A stretch of 64,000 nucleotides of DNA from CAYOSF01 sp964406605 (GCA_964406605.1 CAYOSF010000002.1:186001-250000), one strand, 5' to 3'. Shown: positions 16,366 through 25,175, counted from the first letter of the stretch. A program made the numbers and translations. Notes: generated by a model from the sequence alone, not told the origin.

Positions 16366-17243
16366 CTGCCGGCCCGGCGTCGTACGTTGTGGGCGGCCAA
16401 CTGGGCCAGGCGCCGCACCCGGATGCCCGACCATACCAGCGCGTCCACGAACGGCCGTGAGATGCCCGCCTTCGGCCGCAGGTACGTGCGGTAGTATCGC
16501 CACATCCCCCGGTGCCGTTCGGTGATCGCGCGCGTCGGCAGACTGGCCGAGCTCCCGCCGATCTCGTGTTGCACCGTCACCAGCGGGAAATAGACCACCC
16601 GCAGGCCCGCGGCGTGCGTTCTCTGGCAGTAGTCCACGTCCTCGATGGACCAGAAGTAGCGCTCGTCCAGCGGCCCGACCCTCTCGAATGCGGATCGCGC
16701 AAGCAGCCAGCACGCTGCGGAGATCCAGTCGACGTCTGCCACTGTGTCGTGATCGAAGTCCGTCATCAGGTAGCGCCCCGAGAGACGGTTCTTGGGGAAG
16801 AGCCGGGTGAGGACCGAGTAGCGGTTGAACAGGGCCGTGCCGAAACCGGGGAAGGCGCGGCATGAGAGCTGGAGGGAGCCGTCCGCATCGAGCAGCTTGG
16901 GGCCGAGGATGCCGATGTCTTCGTGCTCGCGCAGATAGGCCAGCATCGGCGGCAAGACGTTGTTCGTCAGTTCCGCGTCCGGGTTGAGGATGAAGAACGC
17001 CGCGCCGCGCGCCAGGGTGATACCCTCGTTGACTCCGGCCGCAAACCCCGCATTGCTGGTACGGCGCATGAGCACCGCTTGGGGGAACTCCGACGACACC
17101 ATCTCCGGCGTTCCGTCCTCGGAGGCGTTGTCAACGACGATCACCTCGAATTCGATGTCCCGCGTATGCTCGCATATCGACGCGAGACACCGCCGCAGGA
17201 GGTCTCGCCCGTTGTAGCTCACGATGACGATGGAAACGTCCAT
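16362..17243 (-). CDS. glycosyltransferase family 2 (rhamnosyltransferase-like)
   Basis: About 293 residues from MDVSIVIVSYNGRDLL. GT-A fold: nucleotide-binding VVDNASEDGT near residue 43, the DxD-like NPDAEL near 94 and the acceptor-side WSIEDVDYCQR near 206. The order of motifs resembles WbbL-type rhamnosyltransferases. With RmlA and RmlB nearby, a dTDP-rhamnose donor is plausible but not proven. It is the last of three same-strand glycosyltransferase genes (19374 to 16362). An upstream in-frame GTG at 17261 is an alternative start. Confidence 0.9.
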   Translation of the reverse strand: MDVSIVIVSYNGRDLLRRCLASICEHTRDIEFEVIVVDNASEDGTPEMVSSEFPQAVLMRRTSNAGFAAGVNEGITLARGAAFFILNPDAELTNNVLPPMLAYLREHEDIGILGPKLLDADGSLQLSCRAFPGFGTALFNRYSVLTRLFPKNRLSGRYLMTDFDHDTVADVDWISAACWLLARSAFERVGPLDERYFWSIEDVDYCQRTHAAGLRVVYFPLVTVQHEIGGSSASLPTRAITERHRGMWRYYRTYLRPKAGISRPFVDALVWSGIRVRRLAQLAAHNVRRRAGS

Positions 17244-17284
17244 GCCAGGGAAGGCTACCACATCCGCCCGCGCGCGGCCTGCCG

Positions 17285-18454
17285 CTATCCTTTCGCCGCC
17301 AGCAGCCGGTACAAGGACAGCGTCTCCCTCGCGGTCCGGTCCCAGGAGAGGTGCTTCGCCCGTTCCAGGCCGCGCCTCACCAGGTCGGCGCGGAGCGCCT
17401 CGTCAGAGAGCAACCGGCCCATCGCTTCCGCCAGCGCATCGGTGTCCAGCGGGTCAACCAGGAGCGCCGCGTCGCCCGCCACCTCTGCCGGCGCCGATAC
17501 GCTGGACGTGACCACCGGCGTCCCGCACGCCATCGCTTCCAGCACCGGCAGCCCGAAGCCCTCGTACAGGGAGGGAAACGCGAGGAGTGCGGCGCCGCTG
17601 TAGAGGGCGGGCAGGTCGCCGTGCGCCACGTAGCCCAAGAACCGAACATGCTCGTCCAACCCTAGCCGCCGCACCAGATCGAAATCGCCTTCGTAGTCCC
17701 ACGCCGGTCGCCCCGCCACCACCAGCAGGCATTCGACGCCCTCGCCGCGCAGGCGGGCGTAGGCGCGGATTAGTCGCTCGCGGTTCTTTCCCGGCTCCAG
17801 ACTGCCCACGCTGAGGAGGTAGGGACCGTCCAGTCGGTATTCCGCGCGTATGCGATTCTGCGCGTCGCTGTCCGCGGGAGCGAACTGGGGACCGGCCGCC
17901 TCCGGGATGGCGACGATGCGATCGCCGGGCACACCCAACTCACGGATGACGTCGTCCCGCACGGTCTGCGAAGGGGTGATGATAGCGTCCGCAACCCGCG
18001 CCGCGGCGCGGGTCACGCCCTCCATGTACAGCCGCCGGACCCTTGGGTAGCGCTCCCGCAGAAGAAGGAACGTGACGTCGTGGAATGTGACCGCCCTCCG
18101 TAGCCTTCGGCCCGGGCCGGCGGTGCCCGGCCACACCGCCAGTGGTGTGTGGTGGTGCGGAGAGTGCAGCACGTCGATTCGTAGTCGCCGCAACAGCAAC
18201 GGTAACGTCGTCTGTTCCCAGAGGAGGCGGCCCGGCCTCGACCGCGGGTCCCTTTGAATCAGGCGCAGCCGGGGCTGCTGCGCTGCCACGTCCTCGAACA
18301 GCCCGCCTCGCGCGAACACCACGAGAGTGTGCTCGCCGGATGCTTTGGCCAGAGCGCGGATGAGCTCGTAGGTGTAGACCCCGGCGCCGGCCATCTGCCG
18401 CGGGATCGCGGACCCGTCGATGGCGATGCGCACCGGCGCGGCGGAGCTGGCCAC
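17285..18454 (-). CDS. glycosyltransferase family 4 (GT-B)
   Basis: 389 residues with a GTG start two bases after the preceding gene's stop. N-terminal IAIDGSAIPRQMAGAGVYTY and the C-terminal donor site, with LLSVGSLEPGKNRERLI (about 200) and LYEGFGLPVLEAMACGTPV (about 285), are hallmark GT4 sequences. It would transfer a sugar, often mannose or an N-acetyl sugar, from a nucleotide donor in the cytoplasm. Middle gene of the glycosyltransferase trio. Confidence 0.93.
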   Translation of the reverse strand: MASSAAPVRIAIDGSAIPRQMAGAGVYTYELIRALAKASGEHTLVVFARGGLFEDVAAQQPRLRLIQRDPRSRPGRLLWEQTTLPLLLRRLRIDVLHSPHHHTPLAVWPGTAGPGRRLRRAVTFHDVTFLLLRERYPRVRRLYMEGVTRAAARVADAIITPSQTVRDDVIRELGVPGDRIVAIPEAAGPQFAPADSDAQNRIRAEYRLDGPYLLSVGSLEPGKNRERLIRAYARLRGEGVECLLVVAGRPAWDYEGDFDLVRRLGLDEHVRFLGYVAHGDLPALYSGAALLAFPSLYEGFGLPVLEAMACGTPVVTSSVSAPAEVAGDAALLVDPLDTDALAEAMGRLLSDEALRADLVRRGLERAKHLSWDRTARETLSLYRLLAAKG

Positions 18455-18456
18455 GG

Positions 18457-19374
18457 TCAGAAGTCCCGCACCTCCAGCGTCCGGCCCATGCGCCCTTGGT
18501 AGTAGTGCAGCATGCCCAGAAGCTGCGCCTTCAGCATCGCTGGCTGTCTTGAGATGACATAACGTGGAAGACGCCGCAGGCGCGACGCCCAGAAGTAGAT
18601 GGTGAACAGGGCGTAGTGGAGGCGCGAGCGCGCGTGCTTGCGCACCAGGAAGAGACGGTTGCGGGTGGCGTAGTACTGTTTGAACGGCGTTTCCCAGCCT
18701 CCGCCGCTGGAGGCGCTCTCTCGGTGATAGACGACCGCATCAGGGACGTAGAGCAGCGTGTAGCCGCGATCGAGCGCCCGGCGGAGGAAGTCTGTTTCCT
18801 CGTAGTACATGAAGAAGCGTTCATCAAGCGCTCCGACCTCTTCGACGACGTTCATCGGGGCGAGCATGCAGCAGAAACTGGCGGTCTGGAGCGCGCGACG
18901 GCTCCGCGTCTTGGGCCCGTCCCGTTTGCCGTGGTAGGTCTTGCGGAAGCGGCCCAGTGTCCAGTCGAAATCGCCGGCGTGGGTGCTGATCAGCCGGTGG
19001 TCGTTGGCGTACAGGATCCGGGGCACCGTCATCGTGTTCCGGTCGGCGGCATCCACCAGGATCCGCAGGAAGTCGGGCTCGTGTGTGGTGTCGTTGTTCA
19101 GGAAGAGCACGTAGTCGAACCCTTGTTCACCGCAGAATTGGATGCCCAGATTGTTGCCTCGGGCGATGCCCACGTTTTCCTGGCACCGTATCACGTGCGC
19201 CCCAGGGCAGCGACGCTCGATCTCCTCCAGAGAACCGTCCTGCGACGCGGCGTCCACCACGACGAGGCGGGTGCTGGCGTAGTCCACCTTGCCAAGAGAC
19301 TCAATGAACTCGCCGATGAAGTCGGCGCTGTTGTAGTTCACCGCCACGATTCCGACGGATGGCGCGTCGCTCAT
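18457..19374 (-). CDS. glycosyltransferase family 2
   Basis: 305 residues from the ATG at 19374, chosen because the GT2 fold starts right after it (SVGIVAVNYNSADFIGEFI); the frame is open for 42 more codons upstream without family similarity. VVDAASQDGSLEEIE, FLNNDT (the DxD equivalent) and FMYYEETDFLRR mark the donor and acceptor sites. The C-terminal quarter is basic and aromatic, as in enzymes that sit on the membrane. First gene of the trio, so likely to act early on the lipid-linked sugar made by the WecA-like enzyme. Confidence 0.9.
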   Translation of the reverse strand: MSDAPSVGIVAVNYNSADFIGEFIESLGKVDYASTRLVVVDAASQDGSLEEIERRCPGAHVIRCQENVGIARGNNLGIQFCGEQGFDYVLFLNNDTTHEPDFLRILVDAADRNTMTVPRILYANDHRLISTHAGDFDWTLGRFRKTYHGKRDGPKTRSRRALQTASFCCMLAPMNVVEEVGALDERFFMYYEETDFLRRALDRGYTLLYVPDAVVYHRESASSGGGWETPFKQYYATRNRLFLVRKHARSRLHYALFTIYFWASRLRRLPRYVISRQPAMLKAQLLGMLHYYQGRMGRTLEVRDF

Positions 19375-19444
19375 GGGCTCATGGTAGCACTCCACAGCCG
19401 TACGGCCTGCGCTCACCCAAGACGCCGGCCCAAACCCGGAGCGC

Positions 19445-19735
19445 GTGAAACGCCCCGCTCCGTCTCCCGTTCTCCTTGATGAGATGGTCACAACGAACAT
19501 ACGTCGCCGAAACGGACGGAGAGGACACCCGGACTACTACGAGATGCTCGGCGTGGCGGAAGACGCCACGTTCGGACAGATCCGGGACGCCTACTGGAAG
19601 CTGGCCTACACGGTCGATAGGCGCGACCTTGAGCTCCTCAACGAGGCCTACGAGGTTCTCGGGGATGAGCGACGTCGCAGTGCCTACGACGCGGAGCGCA
19701 ACGCGGGCGGTCCAGGCCCGGCATATCGGCACTAG
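19445..19735 (+). CDS. small degenerate J-domain protein lacking HPD
   Basis: 96 residues from a GTG (ATG 19484 is an alternative). DYYEMLGVAEDATFGQIRDA matches helices I-II of a J domain and LNEAYEVLGDERRRSAYD matches helices III-IV, but the loop that should read HPD is TVDRRD, with several residues deleted. Without HPD it should not trigger Hsp70 ATP hydrolysis, so it would be a J-like protein that binds or regulates. The rest is a short basic N-terminus and a Gly/Pro tail. It lies alone between the glycosyltransferase operon and the cohesin-dockerin gene. Confidence 0.75.
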   Translation: MKRPAPSPVLLDEMVTTNIRRRNGRRGHPDYYEMLGVAEDATFGQIRDAYWKLAYTVDRRDLELLNEAYEVLGDERRRSAYDAERNAGGPGPAYRH

Positions 19736-19969
19736 CCGATCCAAGGCCGTCGGCGGCGGCCGCCGTCAGTCCAGCCTTCACCTCGGGTTTTCGTGGCTGA
19801 TCGCGCGGATGGAATCGTGTTGCCCGCGCTCGCGCGCCATTCCTCCTGCACCCGACAACATCTGAACACCGCCCCGACCGATACTACAGTGGAGCGGCCG
19901 GCGTGCCGTGTCAACACGTCGTACACGGCAGGTGTGTCACCTGGCGCCGCCCAGGAGAGGAGTGGAATC

Positions 19970-20695
19970 ATGAGGGCTGCCACCATGCGAAGACTTGGTT
20001 TTGTCGCTGCCATGACGCTGCTGGTCGCCGGGCTCCTCTCCGCCACAGAGGTTCGGGCGGGGACGCCGACGGTGAAGATCGGCTCGATGAGCACAACCGT
20101 TGGGCTTCAGAGCGAAGTAGAGCTGGACGCGCTCGGCATCGGCGCGCCGGGTCTGGGCGCCTGGACCATCGACGTCGTCTACGATCCCGAGGTAGCTGCC
20201 GTGGTCAGTTGTACGGCCGAGCAGGGCGGGATCTGCAACTCCGCCTACGGTGAGGACACGATTCGAGTGGCCGGCATCAGCGCTTATGGACTGGAGGGCG
20301 ACGCCACACTGGCCAGGATCACCTTCTCCTGCGAGGCTGTCGGCGAAAGCGAGCTGGCTCCGGTCTTGAGTGTGTTCTCCGATGCCACTCCCGGCGGGCC
20401 ATTGCCGATGGCGGCGACCGTCGCGAACGGCAGCGTTGCCTGCTCTGAGCAGAAGGTTGACCCCTCACCGACTCCTAAGCCGACGGAGACTCCGGGCGCG
20501 CCGCCCAAGCTCCTCGGGGATGCCAACTGCGACGGCTATGTCAATTCCGTGGACGCCGCGCTGATCCTCCAATTCGACGCCCACCTGATCGACTCACTGC
20601 CCTGTCAGGATTCGGCGGATGCCAACGGCGACGGGTTCATCAACTCCATAGACGCCGCCATCATCCTGCAGCGCGACGCGGGCCTGCTCGCGTAG
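19970..20695 (+). CDS. secreted protein with cohesin-like and dockerin type I domains
   Basis: 241 residues from ATG 19970, set by GGAGAGG 9 bases upstream. A signal peptide ends near EVRAG (residue ~31). Residues about 33-160 resemble a cohesin domain (VKIGSMSTTVGLQSEVELDA..., WTIDVVYDPEVAAVVSC, LARITFSCEA). A Thr/Pro linker leads to two EF-hand-like dockerin repeats, GDANCDGYVNSVDAALILQF and ADANGDGFINSIDAAIILQR. Dockerins bind calcium and pair with cohesins. No cellulase lies in the window, so this is probably non-cellulosomal surface assembly. A second dockerin protein is at 62367-62660. Confidence 0.85.
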   Translation: MRAATMRRLGFVAAMTLLVAGLLSATEVRAGTPTVKIGSMSTTVGLQSEVELDALGIGAPGLGAWTIDVVYDPEVAAVVSCTAEQGGICNSAYGEDTIRVAGISAYGLEGDATLARITFSCEAVGESELAPVLSVFSDATPGGPLPMAATVANGSVACSEQKVDPSPTPKPTETPGAPPKLLGDANCDGYVNSVDAALILQFDAHLIDSLPCQDSADANGDGFINSIDAAIILQRDAGLLA

Positions 20696-20786
20696 CGCCG
20701 GGCAAGACGAACCCTCCCACGCGGTGTGGCGGCATCCGCGGGGAGCGAGGCGCACCGCAGGACCGGCGGGTCCCAGGGGTCGAGTA

Positions 20787-21824
20787 CTATTCCTCGTACG
20801 GCTTCGCTTCCGCCAGACGGCGGCCGTACATTCGCTCGTAGTACTCTCGGTACTGCCCCGACTTCACCCGCTCCCACCACGAGCGGTTCTCCTGGTACCA
20901 GGCCACCGTCTTCCCGATAGTAGCCTGGAAGTCGTGCCGGGGCGACCAGCCCAGCGCCCTGATCTTGCTGGAGTCCATGCTGTACCGCTGATCGTGGCCG
21001 GGGCGGTCCTCCACGAAGCGGATAAGACTCTTGGGCTTCTCGAGCATCTCCAGGATCGTCTCCACCACCTCGATGTTCGGGCGCTCGTTGTCCGCGCTGA
21101 TGTTATAGGCCTCTCCCACCTCGCCGCGATGGAGCAGCAGGTCGAGTGCCTCGCAGTGGTCCTCCACGTAGAGACGGTCGCGCACCTGCAGCCCCTGTCC
21201 GTACACCGGCAGCGGCTGATCGTCCAGTGCGTTCGTCGTGAAGAGCGGCACCGCCTTCTCCAGGTGCTGGCGCGGCCCGACGTTGTTCGCCGGGCGCGCG
21301 ACGACGATCGGCAGGCCGTACGTCGCCACGAAAGCGTGGCACTGCAGCTCGCCGCCCGCCTTGCTCGCCGAGTAGGGGCTGCGCGGCCGAAACGGGTCGC
21401 TCTCCGTGAAGCGCTGGTCACCCAGCGATTGGCCGTACACCTCATCTGTCGAGACGTGGAGGAATCGCTCCACGTTCGACTGCCGCGCCGCTTCCAGCAG
21501 CACGAAGGTGCCGTAGACATCCGTCCGGATGAAGGAGCCGGGGTCCTCTATCGAGCGGTCCACGTGGCTCTCGGCGGCGAAGCTGACGACGGCGTCCGCC
21601 TCGGACATCACCCGCCCGACTACCTCGCTGTCACAGATGTCTCCGTGGACGAAGCGGTAGCGTCGGTCCTCCTCGACTTCCTTCAGGTTCTCCAGGTTGC
21701 CCGCGTAGGTCAGCTTGTCTAGGTTGATGACCTGATAGTCGTACTTCGCCAGCAGGTGATGGATGAAGTTGCTGCCGATGAACCCCGCGCCGCCCGTGAC
21801 CAGTACTGTGCGCAAGGCCTGCAC
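20787..21824 (-). CDS. rmlB: dTDP-glucose 4,6-dehydratase
   Basis: 345-residue extended SDR. NAD-binding TGGAGFIGSN is near residue 10; the catalytic STDEVYG (Thr-Asp-Glu of dehydratases) and YSASKAG (Tyr-x3-Lys) follow in the usual order. It converts dTDP-glucose to dTDP-4-keto-6-deoxyglucose, the precursor of dTDP-rhamnose and other deoxysugars. The GTG at 21824 directly follows a purine-rich AGGGG; TTG at 21815 has better spacing to it and may be the true start. It is 23 bases after rmlA and co-transcribed with it. rmlC and rmlD are not in the window. Confidence 0.96.
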   Translation of the reverse strand: MQALRTVLVTGGAGFIGSNFIHHLLAKYDYQVINLDKLTYAGNLENLKEVEEDRRYRFVHGDICDSEVVGRVMSEADAVVSFAAESHVDRSIEDPGSFIRTDVYGTFVLLEAARQSNVERFLHVSTDEVYGQSLGDQRFTESDPFRPRSPYSASKAGGELQCHAFVATYGLPIVVARPANNVGPRQHLEKAVPLFTTNALDDQPLPVYGQGLQVRDRLYVEDHCEALDLLLHRGEVGEAYNISADNERPNIEVVETILEMLEKPKSLIRFVEDRPGHDQRYSMDSSKIRALGWSPRHDFQATIGKTVAWYQENRSWWERVKSGQYREYYERMYGRRLAEAKPYEE

Positions 21825-21847
21825 CCCCTAGGCGATCGCCGCCCTGC

Positions 21848-22939
21848 TCATGGCATATACAGCTTGCTGAAGTCGCCCAGGATCAGCGTGTAACCGCGCG
21901 GCCGGTGCTCGTGCCCCCGCAGCTCGACGTTCCGCCCTATCAGACTGTGCTCGATGCGCGCGCCCACGTTCTCTATCCGGGTCCTCTCCAAGACGACACT
22001 GCCGCTGATCTCAGTATCGGCGATCAGGCAGTCGTAGTAGATCGACGTGAACGGCCCTACGTAGGAGTTCACCACCCGCGTCCGCTCACCGATAATGGCC
22101 GGGCCCTGGATGTGGCTGTTCACCACCTCAGAGCCCTCTTGGAGCACCACCCGGCCGTGGATCTTGCTGGCATCGTCGTGTGTGCCCATCAGCGACGACT
22201 CCAGGTCCTCCAGGATGAGATGGTTGGCCTCCAAGAGGTCGTCGTGCTTGCCCGTATCGATCCAGCGGCCCCCGATCACCTCGGCCCGCACGTCCAGCCT
22301 GTCGTCGATGATCCGCTGGATGGTGTCCGTGATCTCCAGTTCGCCTCGGGCCGAGGGTTTGATCCGGCTTATCGCGTCGAACACGTGCGCATCGAAGAAG
22401 TATATGCCGATGACGGCCAGGTTGGAGGGCGGTTTCTTGGGCTTCTCCAACACCCGTAGCAGCCGGTCGCCGTCCAGCTCCGCCACGCCGAAGTCCTGCG
22501 GTCGGTCGACGGGGCAGAGGAGCACCAGGCTGTTGTAGCGGCCCGTTCGGAACTCCTCCACGTACGGCCCGATACCCTGCTTGATGAAGTTGTCGCCCAG
22601 GAAGAGGACGAACGGCGAGTCGCCCAAGAAGTCCCGCGAGATCTTCACCGCATGGGCGATACCCGACGGCGCGGCCTGCTCGATGTAGGTGAACCGGGCG
22701 CCGAACCTCGCGCCGTCGCCCAGCGCCCCGACCACCTCATCCTTTGTCTCCCCGACGACGATGCCCAGGTCGGTCACGCCGCATCCCACCAGTTGCTCGA
22801 TCGCGTAGAAGAGAATCGGCTTGTTCGCGAGAGCGACAAGCTGCTTGGCGCCGGTGTACGTGAAGGGGCGCAGGCGCGTGCCCTTGCCTCCGGCCAGCAC
22901 CAGGCCCTTCAGGTCGCCCTTGGATTTGCGTCGTGCCAT
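21848..22939 (-). CDS. rmlA: glucose-1-phosphate thymidylyltransferase, long form
   Basis: 363 residues from ATG 22939, preceded by GGGAGAGGAC. The nucleotidyltransferase signature LVLAGGKGTRLRPFTYTGAKQ is at the N-terminus; FLGDNFI and GGRWIDTGKHDDLLEAN follow. The C-terminal ~110 residues form a left-handed beta-helix-like repeat region (VVLQEGSEVVNSHIQGPAII and later turns) as in the long Actinobacteria/archaea-type RmlA, not the ~290-residue enterobacterial form. It makes dTDP-glucose for RmlB, the next gene. The upstream region contains competing hairpins that may regulate it. Confidence 0.94.
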   Translation of the reverse strand: MARRKSKGDLKGLVLAGGKGTRLRPFTYTGAKQLVALANKPILFYAIEQLVGCGVTDLGIVVGETKDEVVGALGDGARFGARFTYIEQAAPSGIAHAVKISRDFLGDSPFVLFLGDNFIKQGIGPYVEEFRTGRYNSLVLLCPVDRPQDFGVAELDGDRLLRVLEKPKKPPSNLAVIGIYFFDAHVFDAISRIKPSARGELEITDTIQRIIDDRLDVRAEVIGGRWIDTGKHDDLLEANHLILEDLESSLMGTHDDASKIHGRVVLQEGSEVVNSHIQGPAIIGERTRVVNSYVGPFTSIYYDCLIADTEISGSVVLERTRIENVGARIEHSLIGRNVELRGHEHRPRGYTLILGDFSKLYMP

Positions 22940-23455
22940 GTCCTCTCCCGCGGCGTTCTGCTTCTCAGCGGCTCGGGACCAGTACGCGGCGATTCTACCT
23001 CGACATGCTATGGCTGGCAATCGGACCGCAGATGAAGTATCGGCGTGATCGGAGTGCCGGAGAGGTCCATCAGGCGTAGAAAGGGAGGGGGCCGGCGGGC
23101 AGCAGATGGTGGGTCAGGAGAAAGAACTCGGGCCCCTGAGGAGATCGAAGAGGCCCCGAGCAGTGGCGGCTACTCGGGGCCTGCGTGGGGGGGGCCCCAC
23201 GCATAATCAGACTAGCACAGCCGTCAGCCAGGACGCAACCCCCGCCAGCAGGAATTTCGCCCCGTTTGGCCAACGTGTTGGTCGTGTCACCGTGAGGGGT
23301 CATCCAGACATGGGTTTTCGCGGTTTTGCTCGTGCTCTCGCCGCCGTTGGCGCACTCTTGCGGACGCCCGGCCCAGTCTCGGTTTCTTGACGCCGGCCGG
23401 GCGTCTCGACCATAGTGTTGGCGACCGCAGGACCGCATCGTCAGGGAACGCCTCG
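22940..23455. other. intergenic region between divergent rmlA and SDR genes
   Basis: 516 bases with no convincing protein gene. The rmlA-proximal half holds three strong GC-rich hairpins (23127-23203, listed separately). The SDR-proximal half has no recognisable structure beyond an AGGGA ribosome-binding site before 23456. A minus-strand frame of about 120 codons spans the region but has no family match and Pro-rich composition. Confidence 0.5.
23127..23203 (-). promoter_or_regulatory. possible attenuator-like leader of rmlA: mutually exclusive hairpins
   Basis: In minus-strand (rmlA) orientation: hairpin A TGCGTGGGG/CCCCACGCA (23203-23182), hairpin B AGGCCCCGAG/CTCGGGGCCT (23182-23173 with 23160-23151, perfect 10 bp, 12-base loop) followed by CTTCGATCTCC. 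A third segment, AGGGGCCCGAG (23137-23127), can pair imperfectly with the second arm of B instead. Two pairings that exclude each other plus a pyrimidine tail are the geometry of a transcription attenuator. No leader peptide or known ligand fold is recognised. Confidence 0.4.
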
Positions 23456-24220
23456 ATGAAGCTCTCAGGCAAGACCGCCATCGTCACCGGCTCCGCTGTT
23501 GGGGTCGGGCGCGCGGCCGCGTTGGAGCTCGCCAAGCGCGGCGCGAACGTCGTTGTCAACTACTCGCGTTCCGAGCGCGAAGCGGGCGAGACCCTCGCGG
23601 GAGTTGAGCGGCTGGGCGCCAAGGCGTTGCTCGTCCGTGCCGACGTCTCGCAGGACCAAGAGGTGCGCGCGATGGTTGAGCGCGCGTGTGACTCCTTCGG
23701 CTCCGTCGACGTGCTGGTGAACAACGCCGCCACTACGGCCTTCGTCAGTTTCGCCGACCTTGAGGGGATGACCGAGGAGCATTGGGACCGCATCCTGGCC
23801 GTGAACTTGAAGGGCCCGTTCTTCTGCGCGCGGGCGGTCGCGGGACCCATGAAGGATGCCGGGGAAGGCGCGATAGTAAACGTCTCCTCGATCGCCGGCA
23901 TCAAAGCGACAGGGAGCTCCATCGCCTATGCCGCCTCCAAGGCCGGTCTGATCAACCTCACCATCGCGCTCGCGAGAGTTCTTGCGCCCGAGGTCCGCGT
24001 CAACTGCGTCGCGCCGGGCTTCATCGACTCGCGCTGGCTGCGCCAGGGGCTCGGCGGGGCCTTCGAGCCGGCGAAGCAGCGGACGTCGGAACGGACGCCG
24101 CTGGGTCGTGTTTCGACCCCGGAGGACATCGCTCAGGTGGTGTTGAGCCTCATCGAGGGGGCGGACTTCGTCACCGGCCAGACCATCATAGTCGATGGTG
24201 GCAACAGCATTCGGCCCTAG
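23456..24220 (+). CDS. SDR-family oxidoreductase (FabG-like)
   Basis: 254 residues from ATG 23456 (AGGGA upstream). Classical SDR: TGSAVGVGRAAALELAKRG nucleotide-binding motif, NNAA near 88, Ser in VNVSSIAG near 142, YAASK near 156, and the C-terminal GQTIIVDGGNSIRP. Reduces or oxidises a carbonyl/alcohol with NAD(P)H; the nearest family type is 3-oxoacyl-ACP reductase-like, but the substrate is open. A Ser follows TG where FabG often has Gly or Arg, with no clear effect. It is convergent with the alpha/beta hydrolase, whose stop codon directly abuts (CTAGCTA). Confidence 0.92.
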   Translation: MKLSGKTAIVTGSAVGVGRAAALELAKRGANVVVNYSRSEREAGETLAGVERLGAKALLVRADVSQDQEVRAMVERACDSFGSVDVLVNNAATTAFVSFADLEGMTEEHWDRILAVNLKGPFFCARAVAGPMKDAGEGAIVNVSSIAGIKATGSSIAYAASKAGLINLTIALARVLAPEVRVNCVAPGFIDSRWLRQGLGGAFEPAKQRTSERTPLGRVSTPEDIAQVVLSLIEGADFVTGQTIIVDGGNSIRP

Positions 24221-25009
24221 CTACTCCGCCGCCCAGCCCGCCTCCTCCAGGAACCGCGTCACCCGCTCATTGAACGCCGCCGCTCGCTCGAAGTAGGCGG
24301 AGTGTCCCGCTCCTTCGATGATGTCGAACTCCGACCCGGGTATCTGCTCGTGTGCTAGCCGCACGATGTGAGGCGGGACGATGGTATCGTCCTCGCCCAC
24401 CAGGAACAGGATCGGGATGCCCAGTTCGGCCAGCCGCTGGGCGGAGCTGCCTGTGTATCCAGGCGCCGGCGCGAGGAACTCGCGCGGCCGCGGCGGGTTC
24501 AGGCCTCCGATGAGACGGTACAGGTACGCGAGTTCGGGTCGCTCTCGCCGCAGTCGCGGCGACACGGCCCGTTGAGCCAGCGACCGGCGGCCGGCAGAGC
24601 TACGCCGGTGCGCCTCCTGGCTAGCGCGAACCTCCTCGTTCACAGCGCCTCCCGTCGTGCCGGCCAGCACCAGCGCGCGCACCCGGCCCGGGTGCCTCAG
24701 CGCGAAGCCCACCGCCGTCCGTCCGCCCATCGATTGGGCAACGATGGCGGTGCGCTCGATGTGGAGAAAGTCCAGGAGTTGACGAAGGTCCTCCGCGAAC
24801 GCGCGCCGGCCCGGCCCGCCCGGCTCGTCCCGGGAGCGACCGAACGCCCGTTGGTCGAACACCACGCAGCGGCAATGACGCGCAAAGTGCGGTATCTGCT
24901 GCCACCAGATCAGATGGTTCCCCCCGGCGCCGTGGGCGAAGACCAGCGCCGGACCCTTGCCGCGTGTCTGGTAGTAGAGACGGATGCCGTTGATGGGTGC
25001 CCACGACAT
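24221..25009 (-). CDS. alpha/beta hydrolase
   Basis: 262 residues from MSWAPINGIRLYYQTRG. Fold markers: oxyanion-hole FAHGAGGNHLIW, VVFDQRAFGRS, nucleophile elbow AQSMGG (Ser about residue 92), acid in LVGEDDTIVPP and His in IEGAGHSAYFE. The layout resembles 3-oxoadipate enol-lactonases and related C-C or ester hydrolases. Substrate unknown. Cytoplasmic: no signal peptide. An upstream in-frame ATG at 25051 would add 14 residues without family similarity. Confidence 0.9.
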   Translation of the reverse strand: MSWAPINGIRLYYQTRGKGPALVFAHGAGGNHLIWWQQIPHFARHCRCVVFDQRAFGRSRDEPGGPGRRAFAEDLRQLLDFLHIERTAIVAQSMGGRTAVGFALRHPGRVRALVLAGTTGGAVNEEVRASQEAHRRSSAGRRSLAQRAVSPRLRRERPELAYLYRLIGGLNPPRPREFLAPAPGYTGSSAQRLAELGIPILFLVGEDDTIVPPHIVRLAHEQIPGSEFDIIEGAGHSAYFERAAAFNERVTRFLEEAGWAAE

Positions 25010-25175
25010 GACAGAAGCGGCCCGGCAGAGGGCCGCCTGCCAGCCTAGCACCGCTCTTGTCGTTCGGGCAACCGAGGTTTCCCGCGCTCGGATTGACGCC
25101 CCGGCAACGCCGACCCTAGAATGGATCGTGAGAAGCAGGCGGGCGGGCTCCTAGCGGCTCGCTCTCCTTTGTCCG

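Noticed and set aside
19970..20695. Cellulosome scaffoldin
   Set aside because: Only one cohesin-like domain, no carbohydrate-binding module or anchoring domain, and no dockerin-bearing cellulase in the window.
23070..23438. 122-codon minus-strand frame upstream of rmlA
   Set aside because: Passes through the hairpins and has no family, signal or ribosome-binding site; a short leader peptide inside it cannot be excluded but is not supported.
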